A stretch of DNA of 64,000 nucleotides from Prosthecobacter sp. (GCF_029946185.1 NZ_JAQSEA010000010.1:1-64000); one strand, 5' to 3'. Numbered from the stretch's first letter, positions 16,128 to 28,378 are shown. Program-made: numbers and translations. Notes: a model not told the origin generated them from the letters alone.

Positions 16128-16733
16128 ATGAAAAAGCCGCTCCTCACACTCCTCCTGCCGCTGCTGCTTGCCGCCACCCTCCTTTGCACCCTGCGCGACA
16201 AAGACGGCCCCACACCCAGCGCCCCGGCTCACGTAGCCGCCGCCGCTGCCGCCCCCGCCACGCAGCCCTCACGCCTCGCCATCCCTTCGCCCGCCGATCA
16301 GCGGGCCGCCTTTGAAGCCGTCGTGCAAAAAATGGAGGACCAAAATGAAAAGCTTCGCGAGCACGCCACCAAAGCCTTCTCCAACATGAGCCCCAAGCTC
16401 GAGCGCAGGCTCCTCGCCACCGTCATGCGCTTTCGCGAGCCCCGCTGCCGCCAGCTCTTCAGCACCTGGAAGCTCGATGCCGAAACCGCAGACGCCGCCA
16501 TCAAGCTCATCGAAGCACACCAGGCCGAAGTCATGACCCGCCGCAGAGACTTCCTCATGTCCGGCATCCACGGCGCCCCCGACTACCGCATCGATAAGAG
16601 CGTCAATCAGGCCCTCGCCGAAGTCCAGCTCACCGCCCTCCTCGGCGAAGCCCGCTCCGCCGAACTCCGCGCCCTCGAAAAGCAGATCGATGCCGAATAC
16701 CTCGCCCGCGCCCTCAGAAACGCCGCCGACTAA
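16128..16733 (+). CDS. Exported helical protein, function unknown
   Basis: The start is set at the ATG at 16128, which begins a clear signal/anchor segment (MKKPLLTLLLPLLLAATLLC; a lipoprotein-type Cys at residue 20 is possible but lacks a good lipobox). After an Ala/Pro-rich linker, residues 65-201 are predicted helical and rich in Lys, Glu and Arg (AAFEAVVQKMEDQNEKLREH, ALAEVQLTALLGEARSAELR). The layout recalls periplasmic CpxP/Spy-like helical proteins, but no signature motif was seen. It lies 78 bases after the proline-rich gene and is probably co-expressed with it. Confidence 0.6.
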   Translation: MKKPLLTLLLPLLLAATLLCTLRDKDGPTPSAPAHVAAAAAAPATQPSRLAIPSPADQRAAFEAVVQKMEDQNEKLREHATKAFSNMSPKLERRLLATVMRFREPRCRQLFSTWKLDAETADAAIKLIEAHQAEVMTRRRDFLMSGIHGAPDYRIDKSVNQALAEVQLTALLGEARSAELRALEKQIDAEYLARALRNAAD

Positions 16734-16922
16734 GAGCCTATCCAGTGAATAGCCATGATTAGTTCGAGGGCGTCTGGCGTTGGCGAATCCAGGCGAGAAG
16801 CCTTGGTTTGGCTGGCGGAGTTTTAGGGGGGGCTCCGGTGGAGGCCAACCCTGTTTGTGGCGGGCTGTTGCTCAGGCGTGAAAAACGATGGATTTCGGCG
16901 GTGAATCGCGGACTAAGGACCT

Positions 16923-17216
16923 ATGAGCACGACCGCCTTGCCCCAGTCTTTGTTCTCGTTGCCCGTCGCCGAACGCGTGGCTTTGGCCGACAGGCTATAC
17001 GCCAGTGTCCCGGAAGACTGGCAGAAGACCGTGGATCAGGCCTGGCTGGACGAGGCGACACGGCGTTCTGAGGAGTTGGATGCTGATCCGAGTTTGGAAC
17101 TCTCGCATGAGGACTTCATGGCCGGGCTCAAGATCAATCTCAGCCACCCGACCTACGAGCAAATGACTGGCTTCTTACCCTGGGCCTTCGGTCTCGGTGT
17201 TAAACAAGGGTTCTGA
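16923..17216 (+). CDS. Putative addiction-module component (orphan antitoxin)
   Basis: A 97-residue protein whose first 70 residues match the addiction-module antitoxin family I know as TIGR02574: LFSLPVAERVALADRLYASVP, a WL-DEA helix with two Arg, and HEDFMAGLK. The expected downstream toxin (RelE/ParE type) is missing; the methyltransferase gene converges from the other strand 43 bases away. The C-terminal 25 residues (after MAGLK) do not look like the family and may be read-through into unrelated sequence after loss of the toxin. Confidence 0.6.
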   Translation: MSTTALPQSLFSLPVAERVALADRLYASVPEDWQKTVDQAWLDEATRRSEELDADPSLELSHEDFMAGLKINLSHPTYEQMTGFLPWAFGLGVKQGF

Positions 17217-17259
17217 CCGAAGGCAGGATTTGTTTCATCTCCATTGGATTGACACAGTT

Positions 17260-18483
17260 CTAGCTGACCATCTGGCTTGCACGGTATCCTTTACCTGTTC
17301 CAGGATGCGCGGTCTCCTTGTGAGCGAGATGCCAGTATTTTCGTGGAGTGTTGTGTGTCAGTTCAGGGGGAGGTGCAGGGCCTTTGTATGTTGGCAGAAG
17401 CGTAGGCAGTTTAGAATGCTTTTGTCCATGCCATTGCTCCAGAATGGCACGACCAATGACTTCGGCGAGAAGTGAAGGAACTGCGTTGCCAGCTTGCCGT
17501 TGTTTGGCGGCAAGGTTTCCAGATAGATTCACATCGTCAGGGAAAGTTTGAAGCCGGCAGAGTTCTCTGGCGCTGAGGCGTCGGTTGTTCCAGTGAAACG
17601 GCCCCACCGCTGGACCGGGCTGTGCCTGAAGAGTCCACGAAGGCAGATGTTTTGCGAGTTTCAGAAGGAAGGTCCAATAGCGACGGCGCCAGCCGAAGAG
17701 CGGACGGCCTTCGCCACGTTCGGTATGATAAAGGTAGTTCTGACCTTCGGGGATGCTGGGCAGTAGATCAGCCCATTTTCCTTTCATCCGCAGATCGTCC
17801 TCATCATCAGGCTCTGCGGCAAGATCGCCTAAGGCATCCCAAGTGGTACGGGCGGATTCCAAGAAAAGATTATTCTCACCCGGTAGCGCATAGGAGGGTT
17901 GGGGGAACTGGAATTCACGACCTTCGCGATGTGCGACGAGGATGAAACGCTCCCGCAGTTGAGGCACACCATGTTCGGCTGCACGCATTATCTTAAAAAA
18001 GGGACGGTATTTAGTTCCTGCGCGTTGGTTGAGGCTTCCCACCATTTCTAGTAGCAGCTGTAGGCCCTCATCTTTGCCAGAGTAAGCAAGACCTGTGACG
18101 TTTTCCAGTACGAACGCGCCAGGCAGCGTCTGTTCGACAATGCGCATAAAGGCGTTGAGTGTATTGGCGCGTGGATCATCGAGTCTTCGAGAATCGCCGT
18201 TGGCCCAATAACCGGCTTTGGAAAATGGTTGGCAAGGAGGCCCGCCGATGAGAAGATCAGCTTCGCCAAGCCGCAGTTCTGCGGTCTCGAGAATGGTTTC
18301 CGTAGCGGTTTGAAACACATCGCGCTCTAGCACGGGCCACTTACGATTTGCTCGAAGTGTTTCACAGCAGGCATGGTCCATCTCCAAGAGTGCCCTTGCC
18401 TCGAAGCCTGCGGCTTCGAATCCATAGTCCATCCCTCCGCAACCGGAATAGAGACTTAGGAGTGTTGGAGTGCGAGCGGGCAC
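17260..18483 (-). CDS. DNA (cytosine-5)-methyltransferase, type II
   Basis: A 407-residue modification enzyme with the ordered C5-methyltransferase motifs: I (LLSLYSGCGGMDYGFEAAGF), IV with the catalytic Cys (GGPPCQPFSKAGY), VI (FVLENVTGL), VIII (QLRERFILVA), IX/X (LCRLQTFPDD, RQAGNAVPSLLAEVIG). The variable target-recognition region lies between about residues 220 and 300. A 40-residue C-terminal extension follows motif X. It is 10 bases downstream of a nuclease-like gene, so the two form a restriction-modification operon. The recognised sequence cannot be predicted. Confidence 0.92.
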   Translation of the reverse strand: MPARTPTLLSLYSGCGGMDYGFEAAGFEARALLEMDHACCETLRANRKWPVLERDVFQTATETILETAELRLGEADLLIGGPPCQPFSKAGYWANGDSRRLDDPRANTLNAFMRIVEQTLPGAFVLENVTGLAYSGKDEGLQLLLEMVGSLNQRAGTKYRPFFKIMRAAEHGVPQLRERFILVAHREGREFQFPQPSYALPGENNLFLESARTTWDALGDLAAEPDDEDDLRMKGKWADLLPSIPEGQNYLYHTERGEGRPLFGWRRRYWTFLLKLAKHLPSWTLQAQPGPAVGPFHWNNRRLSARELCRLQTFPDDVNLSGNLAAKQRQAGNAVPSLLAEVIGRAILEQWHGQKHSKLPTLLPTYKGPAPPPELTHNTPRKYWHLAHKETAHPGTGKGYRASQMVS

Positions 18484-18493
18484 GGCGGTAAGA

Positions 18494-19669
18494 TCAATTT
18501 TTCAAGCGCACTGCCTCGGACAAGACAGCAGATGCGGAATTTTTCCAGCGTTCATCAACACGAACATTATTACTAAGTTTGGCTGGGCAACGGCTGTGCA
18601 CATCCAATGTGATAGGAATGGCGTAACGGAAGGTCCAACTCTCTTCCACGGCATGGAGACAAGCGGCGAGGACATCGAAATCCGTTGGGCTATAATAGCG
18701 CGAGCATGGATCATTTTTCGATGCGCGTGTGCGCTGAAAATCCATACGCGCCAAGCCATTCGCCGCGCGCTGGCGAAGAACATTTTTGCACTCCACGGTA
18801 AGTGGCACCCGGGCATAATTGAGCCGCAAGTCAGGTCCACCTTCCTCATCCAAGCGAATACAATCCGTCACGCCTTCAAGTTGACTGAGCTGCTTAACCA
18901 AATGCTCTTCAGCCACCCAACCGCGAACGGCCATTTTTAACCTTCGGGCGCTGGCGATCAGGTCAAGCACCTGCCGCTCAGACATCTCAAACTCGGTCGC
19001 CAATTGGTGCAGCTTGTCGGCCTCTGGTCGCGTAAAGTTGTCGGGTTGAATCATGCGGGTCGGAGGCATCCAAATTTCCGGCCTTTCTGCCAGCAAGGCT
19101 CGATGACCTTGATCTTCACCCAAGGCTTCTCGTTCAAAGCGGACATAACGAAGAAAACTCGAGCGAGTGCCCCCTATCATGACTTCGGCTGGTTCTTCGG
19201 TGTTCTCCCGGCGGTCTCGCTCCCAAACATGCCATCCATTCTTTAACGTAGCCTCGGAATGGTGCTGCTTGTACTCAATGGACATGAAGAACCGAGTCGG
19301 ATTGTGCATTTCAGGATCAACACCTACAAATGTGCCACGTTCCGGATCGATTCCGCAAAAGATAGTGGTGTATAGACCAAATGGATCCTGCCAGATCGAG
19401 TGCTCTTGCTTGTCATCCGGGCCGTACTTTACCTGGAAGCGATGTTCATCACCTGGGCGGTTCTTGGTGACCTTGCTATTGGCGAAAAACGCATAGGCCA
19501 TGATGCCCATGCGCTCACCCGAAGGCAGTTCAAACGTGAAGCGGTAAGGAGCGGTTCCTGAATCAGGTCGATGCAGCAAACGGCAGCCTTGGAATTCCAA
19601 CGCATCAGCGATAAAATCCACCAGCACCTGCCTTTTTGCACGACTGACCTTGTAGAAACGGGGCTCCAT
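18494..19669 (-). CDS. Putative type II restriction endonuclease (PD-(D/E)XK)
   Basis: A 391-residue protein transcribed just ahead of the methyltransferase. Near residues 275-300 it has the nuclease core EEGGPDLRLNYARVPLTVECKN: Asp in GPDL, then Glu-x-Lys (ECK), the PD-(D/E)XK signature. An N-terminal domain (residues 1-190) with many aromatic residues and a middle helical segment (MSERQVLDLIASARRLKM) resembling a helix-turn-helix may recognise DNA. I do not recognise a named enzyme. Function is inferred from the motif plus the partner gene. Base composition is lower in GC than the core genes around, suggesting acquisition by transfer. Confidence 0.72.
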   Translation of the reverse strand: MEPRFYKVSRAKRQVLVDFIADALEFQGCRLLHRPDSGTAPYRFTFELPSGERMGIMAYAFFANSKVTKNRPGDEHRFQVKYGPDDKQEHSIWQDPFGLYTTIFCGIDPERGTFVGVDPEMHNPTRFFMSIEYKQHHSEATLKNGWHVWERDRRENTEEPAEVMIGGTRSSFLRYVRFEREALGEDQGHRALLAERPEIWMPPTRMIQPDNFTRPEADKLHQLATEFEMSERQVLDLIASARRLKMAVRGWVAEEHLVKQLSQLEGVTDCIRLDEEGGPDLRLNYARVPLTVECKNVLRQRAANGLARMDFQRTRASKNDPCSRYYSPTDFDVLAACLHAVEESWTFRYAIPITLDVHSRCPAKLSNNVRVDERWKNSASAVLSEAVRLKN

Positions 19670-19780
19670 AGGTTCCTGGTGAATTTAAACTTATTTAACG
19701 GGAACTCCTCAGCGAGCGTCACTGCTCACCGAAGAGTTTGAGGTTAGCGCAAAAATGCGCCAGATGGCAACCACGTCCGC

Positions 19781-23104
<3,324 letters not shown>

Positions 23105-23213
23105 GGCGGGAGGTCCAGGCTTTGAGTTTAACGTGAGCAGGTGATTAACGGAAATGAGTCGGTGTGAAAGTTGACCTGAGAACTCCAGCGGGAAGTCGGC
23201 CAGTAAGGATAAA

Positions 23214-24296
23214 TTAAAGATCGTCGTCGGAGCAGGCGGCAAGCGCGGAGGACTTCTGATAGTCGGTGACCTTGCCTTCGAAGAAATTCTGCTCCTTCTT
23301 GATGTCCATCAGCTCCGCCAGCCATGGCAGCGGATTGGTGATGCCTGGGTTCAGCGCCGGGAGGCCGCAGCCGTCCAGACGACGGTCAGCGATGTAGTCG
23401 GTGTAGCGCTCAAATTCTTCCGCGCTCAGGCCCACGGCATTCACGGGCAGGCAGTCACGGATGAATTCCTTCTCCAGCGCCACGCCTTCACGCATGATGT
23501 TGAGCAGTTCCTCGCGGAAGTCAGCGGTCCAGATGTCAGGGTTTTCCTCGATGAGGTCCATGAACAGATTGCGGAAGACTTCGATGTGGTTCGACTCATC
23601 CCGCAGCGTGTAGCGGAACATCGAGCCGATGCCGGGGAACTTGTTCTGGCGGTACAGGCTCAGGATCATGCCGAACAGGCCGTAGAACTGCGTGCCTTCC
23701 ATGCACTGGCCAAAGACGAAGATGTTCTTGGCCAGGAGCTGCTTGTTCTCGAGCAGGGTGAGGTCGAGATCGCGGCGCAGGTTGTTGGAGTGTTTGGTGA
23801 CGAACTCGTTTTTCTTCACGATCGTCGGGATCTGCTCAAACATCGCCTCGCACTCATGCGGGTTGATGCCCAGGGAGGAAATCATGTACAGCAGGGAATC
23901 CGCATGGATGTTCTCTTCATGGGCATGGCGGCCCAGGACGAGCTTCAATTCGGGGGCGGTCACCAGCTCGCGCACCACATGCTGCACGTTGTCTCCCACG
24001 ATGCCTTCGGCAGCGCTGAAGTAGCCGATGCCCATCATGATGATCCAGCGTTCGTTCTGGGAGACATCGTTGGAACGCCATTGTTCCACATCCTTCTGCA
24101 TCTGAATGTCTTCTGGCTCCCAGTGGTTGGCCTTCATGATCCGGTATAGGTCATAAGCCCATTGATATTTCAGCGGGAGGAGGTTGAAGGTCATGCTCTT
24201 ACGACCATTGATCACCTTCTTGGCTGCGAAGGCAGCTTCAGCTTTGTCTTGATCGAGTTGGAACTCGCGGTTGCCAATCTTGTAGGTCTTTTCCAT
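23214..24296 (-). CDS. nrdB: Ribonucleotide reductase small subunit, class Ic-like
   Basis: A 360-residue ferritin-like subunit that holds the dimetal cofactor. Metal ligands seen: Glu97 (YFSAAEG), Glu128 and His131 (EENIH), and Glu/His in RDESNHIEVF. The position four residues after His131, where E. coli has the radical Tyr122, is Leu135. This, with Glu97 instead of Asp and a Tyr two residues further on, matches the chlamydial class Ic (Mn/Fe) pattern, where Phe replaces the Tyr. The C-terminal acidic tail (SDDDL) should dock to NrdA. First gene of the nrdBA pair, with NrdR boxes upstream. Confidence 0.93.
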   Translation of the reverse strand: MEKTYKIGNREFQLDQDKAEAAFAAKKVINGRKSMTFNLLPLKYQWAYDLYRIMKANHWEPEDIQMQKDVEQWRSNDVSQNERWIIMMGIGYFSAAEGIVGDNVQHVVRELVTAPELKLVLGRHAHEENIHADSLLYMISSLGINPHECEAMFEQIPTIVKKNEFVTKHSNNLRRDLDLTLLENKQLLAKNIFVFGQCMEGTQFYGLFGMILSLYRQNKFPGIGSMFRYTLRDESNHIEVFRNLFMDLIEENPDIWTADFREELLNIMREGVALEKEFIRDCLPVNAVGLSAEEFERYTDYIADRRLDGCGLPALNPGITNPLPWLAELMDIKKEQNFFEGKVTDYQKSSALAACSDDDL

Positions 24297-24362
24297 GACG
24301 ATTTCGTTGCAGAGTGAAGGGTGTTTATTTGATTTTTCGCGAAAATGACTGATAATCGACCA

Positions 24363-24420
24363 ACACTATAAATACTAGATGTAGCGGGTGCCGAGGCGGA
24401 TCATGCACAAGATATTGTGT
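24363..24420. promoter_or_regulatory. Two NrdR boxes upstream of nrdBA
   Basis: Compared with the NrdR consensus (acaCwAtATaTwGtgt), 24405-24420 reads GCACAAGATATTGTGT (14 of 16), and 24363-24378 reads ACACTATAAATACTAG (12 of 16, weaker right half). Their starts are 42 bases apart, four helical turns, one of the spacings known for NrdR repression. They lie 67-124 bases before the nrdB start. The rest of 24297-24661 shows no gene. Confidence 0.7.
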
Positions 24421-24661
24421 TCTGGCGAGATGTTTTTCCCAGCCATTGTGCAAAAATGCGTTTCACATCGAAGATTCAAGGGTTCCACGGCGAAAAAATT
24501 TTTCTCGCGTCAAAATGCCGACCGTGAAGAGCGAATTTGAGAATCTTTGCATCCTTGCTCGAGCGCATCGAAAACCAAGGTAAACCAAAAAATACCTAGA
24601 ACTCGATAACGACATGGGACCGGAAGCGGATCTTGTCACGTAAACTGCTCATATTGAACCT

Positions 24662-25306
24662 ATGAAATTCCCCCACATCGCCCGCTACGCTCTCCTCGCG
24701 GCCCTCTTGAGCTCCTGTTCGGTCATCGTTCCCCAGGGCACGCCGCCGGGTGTCACGGTCGATTTGATACCGAACGGACGCTACGCGCGCCGTCAGCACC
24801 GGCCCATGCGGCCCACCTACATCACCATCCACGCCACGGAGAATTATGGGAGGGGTGCTGGGGCCTATGCCCATGCCCAGATGCTCAAAACCGGCTCAAT
24901 CAAAGGCAGGCACAACGCCATCGGCTACATCGGCTGGCATTTCACCGTGGATGACCATTCCATTTACCAAAGCATGCCCACCCATGAGCGCGGCGAACAC
25001 GCCGACTATGACGGGCAGGGCAATCGCAGCTCCATTGGCATCGAAATGTGTGAGAACCGTGGCAATAACCGCACCCGCACCTTGGACAAAACCGCGCGTC
25101 TCACCGCCTGGCTCATGAAAGAGCACGGCATTCCGCTGAGTCACGTCGTCCCACATCAGCACTGGCTCATGATCCGCCATGATGATCACCGCAATCTGGG
25201 CCACAAAAACTGCCCGCACTTCCTGATGGAGCATGGGCGCCCCGGGGCGAAGTGGCAGGCATTCCTCAACAAGATCGCGGCGTATCGGCGCGCATTGGGA
25301 AATTAA
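24662..25306 (+). CDS. N-acetylmuramoyl-L-alanine amidase, lipoprotein
   Basis: A 214-residue Amidase_2 protein that would cut the bond between muramic acid and the peptide stem. The signal MKFPHIARYALLAALLSSCSV ends in a lipobox with Cys19, so it is probably anchored to a membrane. Zinc ligands are visible: His in ITIHATEN, His in the VPHQHW segment and Cys in KNCPHF; GYIGWHFTVDD and SSIGIEMCENRG are family landmarks. It is divergent from nrdB. The length fits a single catalytic domain with no separate cell-wall-binding repeat. Confidence 0.85.
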   Translation: MKFPHIARYALLAALLSSCSVIVPQGTPPGVTVDLIPNGRYARRQHRPMRPTYITIHATENYGRGAGAYAHAQMLKTGSIKGRHNAIGYIGWHFTVDDHSIYQSMPTHERGEHADYDGQGNRSSIGIEMCENRGNNRTRTLDKTARLTAWLMKEHGIPLSHVVPHQHWLMIRHDDHRNLGHKNCPHFLMEHGRPGAKWQAFLNKIAAYRRALGN

Positions 25307-25348
25307 AAGCCCTTGCCACGCCAGCCACCCCACGCTGGAGTCCTCCAC

Positions 25349-26755
25349 ATGGCTCAAAATCTCGACGCTCTTCGTCTAGCACTCCAACATTCGCCCGACA
25401 ACGCGCCGCTGCTCATGCTCTTTGCGGACGGCTGCCTGGATGATGGGCTGCTGGAAGAGGCTGAACAGAGCTTTCAGCGCGTGCTGAAGGACGATCCTGC
25501 CCATGCAGACGCACGTCTGGGCCTCGCCCGCGTCGCTTTGCTGCAAGGCAAGACCTCTCAGGCGGCGGTGCGCGCTGAGCAGATCGTGTCTGACACCCCC
25601 ACCTGCGCCGCCGCCTTCCTGCTGCTCGCACGCATTCACATCACCGAGGGCGATCTGCCCAAGGCCCGGGCCATGTATGACAAGGGCATCGCCTTGAACC
25701 GCTCTTTGGCAGATCCCGGCATCGAAAAAGATCTTCACGGCATCAAACCCTCCGGGGATGATGCCTCCGGCCCCAAGCGAGGTGCCATGACGTCCAGCGG
25801 CACTCTCATCGAAATGGTGGAAGAAGACAAAGACGATGATGAAGGTCATCCACGCGGCGGTGCCGCCTACGATCTCGGGCTGGCTGAATTTGGCAAACCA
25901 GAGCTGAATTTTTCCAATGTCGGCGGCATGGAGGCGCTGAAGGAAGAGATCCGCATGAAGATCATCTATCCGCTGAAGCATGCGGAGCTGTTCAAGGCCT
26001 ACGATAAAAAAGTCGGTGGCGGCGTGCTGCTCTACGGCCCGCCCGGCGTGGGCAAGACGCTGATCAGCAAGGCCACCGCCGGCGAGATCAATGCCAACTT
26101 CATCGCCCTGGGTCTGCACCAGATTCTCGACATGTGGATCGGTGGCTCGGAGAAAAACATGCACGAGGTCTTCGAACTCGCCCGGCAGAATGCTCCCAGC
26201 ATTCTGTTCTTTGATGAAGTGGATGCACTGGCTGCGGACCGCCGTGATCTGCGGCAAAGCGCTGGTCGCAATCTCATCAACGCCTTCCTCTCTGAAATGG
26301 ATGGCGCGGAGGGCAATAACGACGGCGTGCTCATCCTCGGTGCCACGAATGCCCCGTGGCATATCGACCCCGCCTTTCGCCGCCCGGGCCGCTTTGACCG
26401 CACCTTGTTTGTGCCGCCGCCGGATGAAGCCGGACGCGTGTCCATCATCGAAGTCATGGCGAAGAATAAACCGATCGGTGAGCTCGATCCACGCGCCCTC
26501 GCCAAAAAAACCGAAGGCTTCTCCGGTGCCGATCTCAAGGCGGTCTTCGATCTCGCCACGGAAGACGTCATGAACGAAGTCATGCGCACCGGCAAAATCA
26601 TCCCGCTGACGACGAAGGATCTGATCAAGGCGGCAGGTCGTCACAAAGCCACGACGAAGGCCTGGTTCGAGAGCGCGAAAAATTACGCGATGTATTCCAA
26701 TCAAAGCGGCTTCTACGATGACGTCTTGAAACACCTCGGCCTCATGAAGCGCTGA
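25349..26755 (+). CDS. AAA+ ATPase with N-terminal TPR repeats
   Basis: A 468-residue cytoplasmic protein; start at the ATG at 25349 (MAQNLDALRL). Residues 10-120 form about three TPR units, then an acidic linker, then one classic AAA module: Walker A GPPGVGKTL, pore-loop region LGLHQILDMWIGGSEKN, Walker B ILFFDEVDAL, sensor 1 LGATN and arginine fingers in RRPGRFDRT. The C-terminal helical lid carries the GFSGADLKAVFDLA motif. It resembles FtsH/Vps4/proteasomal-type ATPases but lacks a protease domain, so it may remodel or unfold a partner bound by the TPRs. A TPR membrane protein gene follows 14 bases later. Confidence 0.85.
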   Translation: MAQNLDALRLALQHSPDNAPLLMLFADGCLDDGLLEEAEQSFQRVLKDDPAHADARLGLARVALLQGKTSQAAVRAEQIVSDTPTCAAAFLLLARIHITEGDLPKARAMYDKGIALNRSLADPGIEKDLHGIKPSGDDASGPKRGAMTSSGTLIEMVEEDKDDDEGHPRGGAAYDLGLAEFGKPELNFSNVGGMEALKEEIRMKIIYPLKHAELFKAYDKKVGGGVLLYGPPGVGKTLISKATAGEINANFIALGLHQILDMWIGGSEKNMHEVFELARQNAPSILFFDEVDALAADRRDLRQSAGRNLINAFLSEMDGAEGNNDGVLILGATNAPWHIDPAFRRPGRFDRTLFVPPPDEAGRVSIIEVMAKNKPIGELDPRALAKKTEGFSGADLKAVFDLATEDVMNEVMRTGKIIPLTTKDLIKAAGRHKATTKAWFESAKNYAMYSNQSGFYDDVLKHLGLMKR

Positions 26756-26769
26756 ACCCCTGACGGCGC

Positions 26770-28065
26770 ATGTCTGACGATTTTCATCCCTCCCCTGAGG
26801 CCGCATTTGCCCGTGGCCGCCTGCTGCAGAGCCAGCACCGCACGCAGGACGCCATCGCCTGCTATCAGCAGGCGCTCGAGCTCGACGCGCATCACACGCT
26901 CAGTTACATCATGCTCGCGCTGTGCTGGATGCACGAGGATGGCACCGCGCCGAAGTCGATCGACGCGGCCCAGCGTGCCGTGGCGCTGGAGCCGGAAAAC
27001 GCCTTCGCCCGCAGCGTCCTGGCGCTCGCCTTGAATGCGAATGCCAAAGACGGGCAGAACGCTGCCGTCAAAGTGGCACTGCAGCATGCTGAAGAAGCGG
27101 TGAGTCTCGACCCCGACAGCGATTTCAGCCACGCCGTGCTCGCACGCCTGCACCTGCGCCAGCGCGATTATCCGAAAGCGGAAGCCTCCGCCCGCGCCGC
27201 TCTCTCACTGGACACCGAGAACACCATGGCCGCCGAGGTGCTCTCCGCCGCGCTGCTGCTGCAGAAAAAGGACGGCGACAACGCGGAGCTCATTAAATAT
27301 CAACTGCAACGCAATGCGGAAGATGACAGCGCGCATACCAGCGCTGGCTGGATGGCCGTGATGAAGGGGGATCACAAAAAAGCCAACGAGCACTTCCTCG
27401 AAGCGCTGCGGCTGAACCCCATGAATGAAAACGCAAGGCTGGGACTCATCGAGTCCTTTCGTGCGCGGTCATGGCCCTACCGCCTGCAGCTGAAGTTCGC
27501 GCACTTCATGAATCAGTTCACGGACGGCCGGCAGACCGCCATCATGCTCGGCGGTTTCATCGGCTACCGGATTCTCAGCAGCTATCTCAAGACCGTCTCG
27601 CCCATTCTCGCCTCGGTCGTCATCGGCGCATGGTTGCTGTTCGTGCTGTGGGCGCATCTGGCGCGCGGACTCAGCTCAGCCTTCATTGTGATGGATCGTT
27701 TCGCACGGCAGGCGCTGCGCCCGCGCGAATACTGGGAGGGCGTGGTGGTGGGCGGGCTGATCGTTGCCGCCGTCTCCAGCCTCCTGCTCGGCTTTGCATG
27801 GCATCTGGTGGACGCGGGCAGCTATGCCGCCCTCGTTTGCATCTTCGCCGCCGTGGTCAATGCCGCTGCCTTCACCAATGACCACTGGATTGGCCGCTAT
27901 GTCTATGGCGTGGCCGCCGCGCTGGCCGGCACAGGCGCGCTCTACGCCACGCTGGATGTCTTTGCCGACCTGCACCTGCCCTTCGCCGGAGAATTCGGTT
28001 CTCTGGCTCTCCTCCTCGGCGTAGCTGCTACCTGGCTGCGCGGGTTCGGTGTCTTGTATCGGTGA
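26770..28065 (+). CDS. TPR-repeat membrane protein
   Basis: A 431-residue protein with about six TPR units over residues 10-235 (the first EAAFARGRLLQSQHRTQDAIACYQQALELD). Then come a basic linker and about five membrane helices (residues 250-431, such as FIVMDRFARQAL between helices). The TPR side would face the cytoplasm. Being 14 bases downstream of the AAA-TPR gene, it is a good candidate for its membrane anchor or partner. No known family was recognised. Confidence 0.7.
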   Translation: MSDDFHPSPEAAFARGRLLQSQHRTQDAIACYQQALELDAHHTLSYIMLALCWMHEDGTAPKSIDAAQRAVALEPENAFARSVLALALNANAKDGQNAAVKVALQHAEEAVSLDPDSDFSHAVLARLHLRQRDYPKAEASARAALSLDTENTMAAEVLSAALLLQKKDGDNAELIKYQLQRNAEDDSAHTSAGWMAVMKGDHKKANEHFLEALRLNPMNENARLGLIESFRARSWPYRLQLKFAHFMNQFTDGRQTAIMLGGFIGYRILSSYLKTVSPILASVVIGAWLLFVLWAHLARGLSSAFIVMDRFARQALRPREYWEGVVVGGLIVAAVSSLLLGFAWHLVDAGSYAALVCIFAAVVNAAAFTNDHWIGRYVYGVAAALAGTGALYATLDVFADLHLPFAGEFGSLALLLGVAATWLRGFGVLYR

Positions 28066-28147
28066 GGTGGAGTGGGGCTTGCTCTCCTGCGGAGGACAGG
28101 AGGAAAAGCGGCTTGTTAGGCGATTCCTGTCCTGGTATCTTCTAGGC

Positions 28148-28363
28148 GTGAGCGCCCGTGACCTATTGCTGCAAGTTAAAGCTCTGCCCCTGGCCGAGCA
28201 GCTTCACTTCATGGACGCCATGATGGATTTTGGGGCCGCCACGCACATGCCCTCTGTTCAAATGCAGGTTCCCGATTTTGAGGCCTATTGGGAGCGCCTG
28301 CATGGTCTGGGCATGCCAAGATTGACGGCTGAGCAGACCGCAGGACTGGCAATGATAAACTGA
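28148..28363 (+). CDS. Small hypothetical protein
   Basis: A 71-residue protein reading from a GTG at 28148 (VSARDLLLQVKALPLAEQLHFMDAM). The first half resembles antitoxin-type addiction-module components, as at 16923, but the family is not certain. The second half contains a Pro/Val segment and EAYWERLHGLGMPRL. An ATG further upstream gives a longer, less plausible frame. It is convergent with the next gene and no toxin gene is present. Confidence 0.4.
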   Translation: MSARDLLLQVKALPLAEQLHFMDAMMDFGAATHMPSVQMQVPDFEAYWERLHGLGMPRLTAEQTAGLAMIN

Positions 28364-28378
28364 CCTGCTTGAGGCAGA

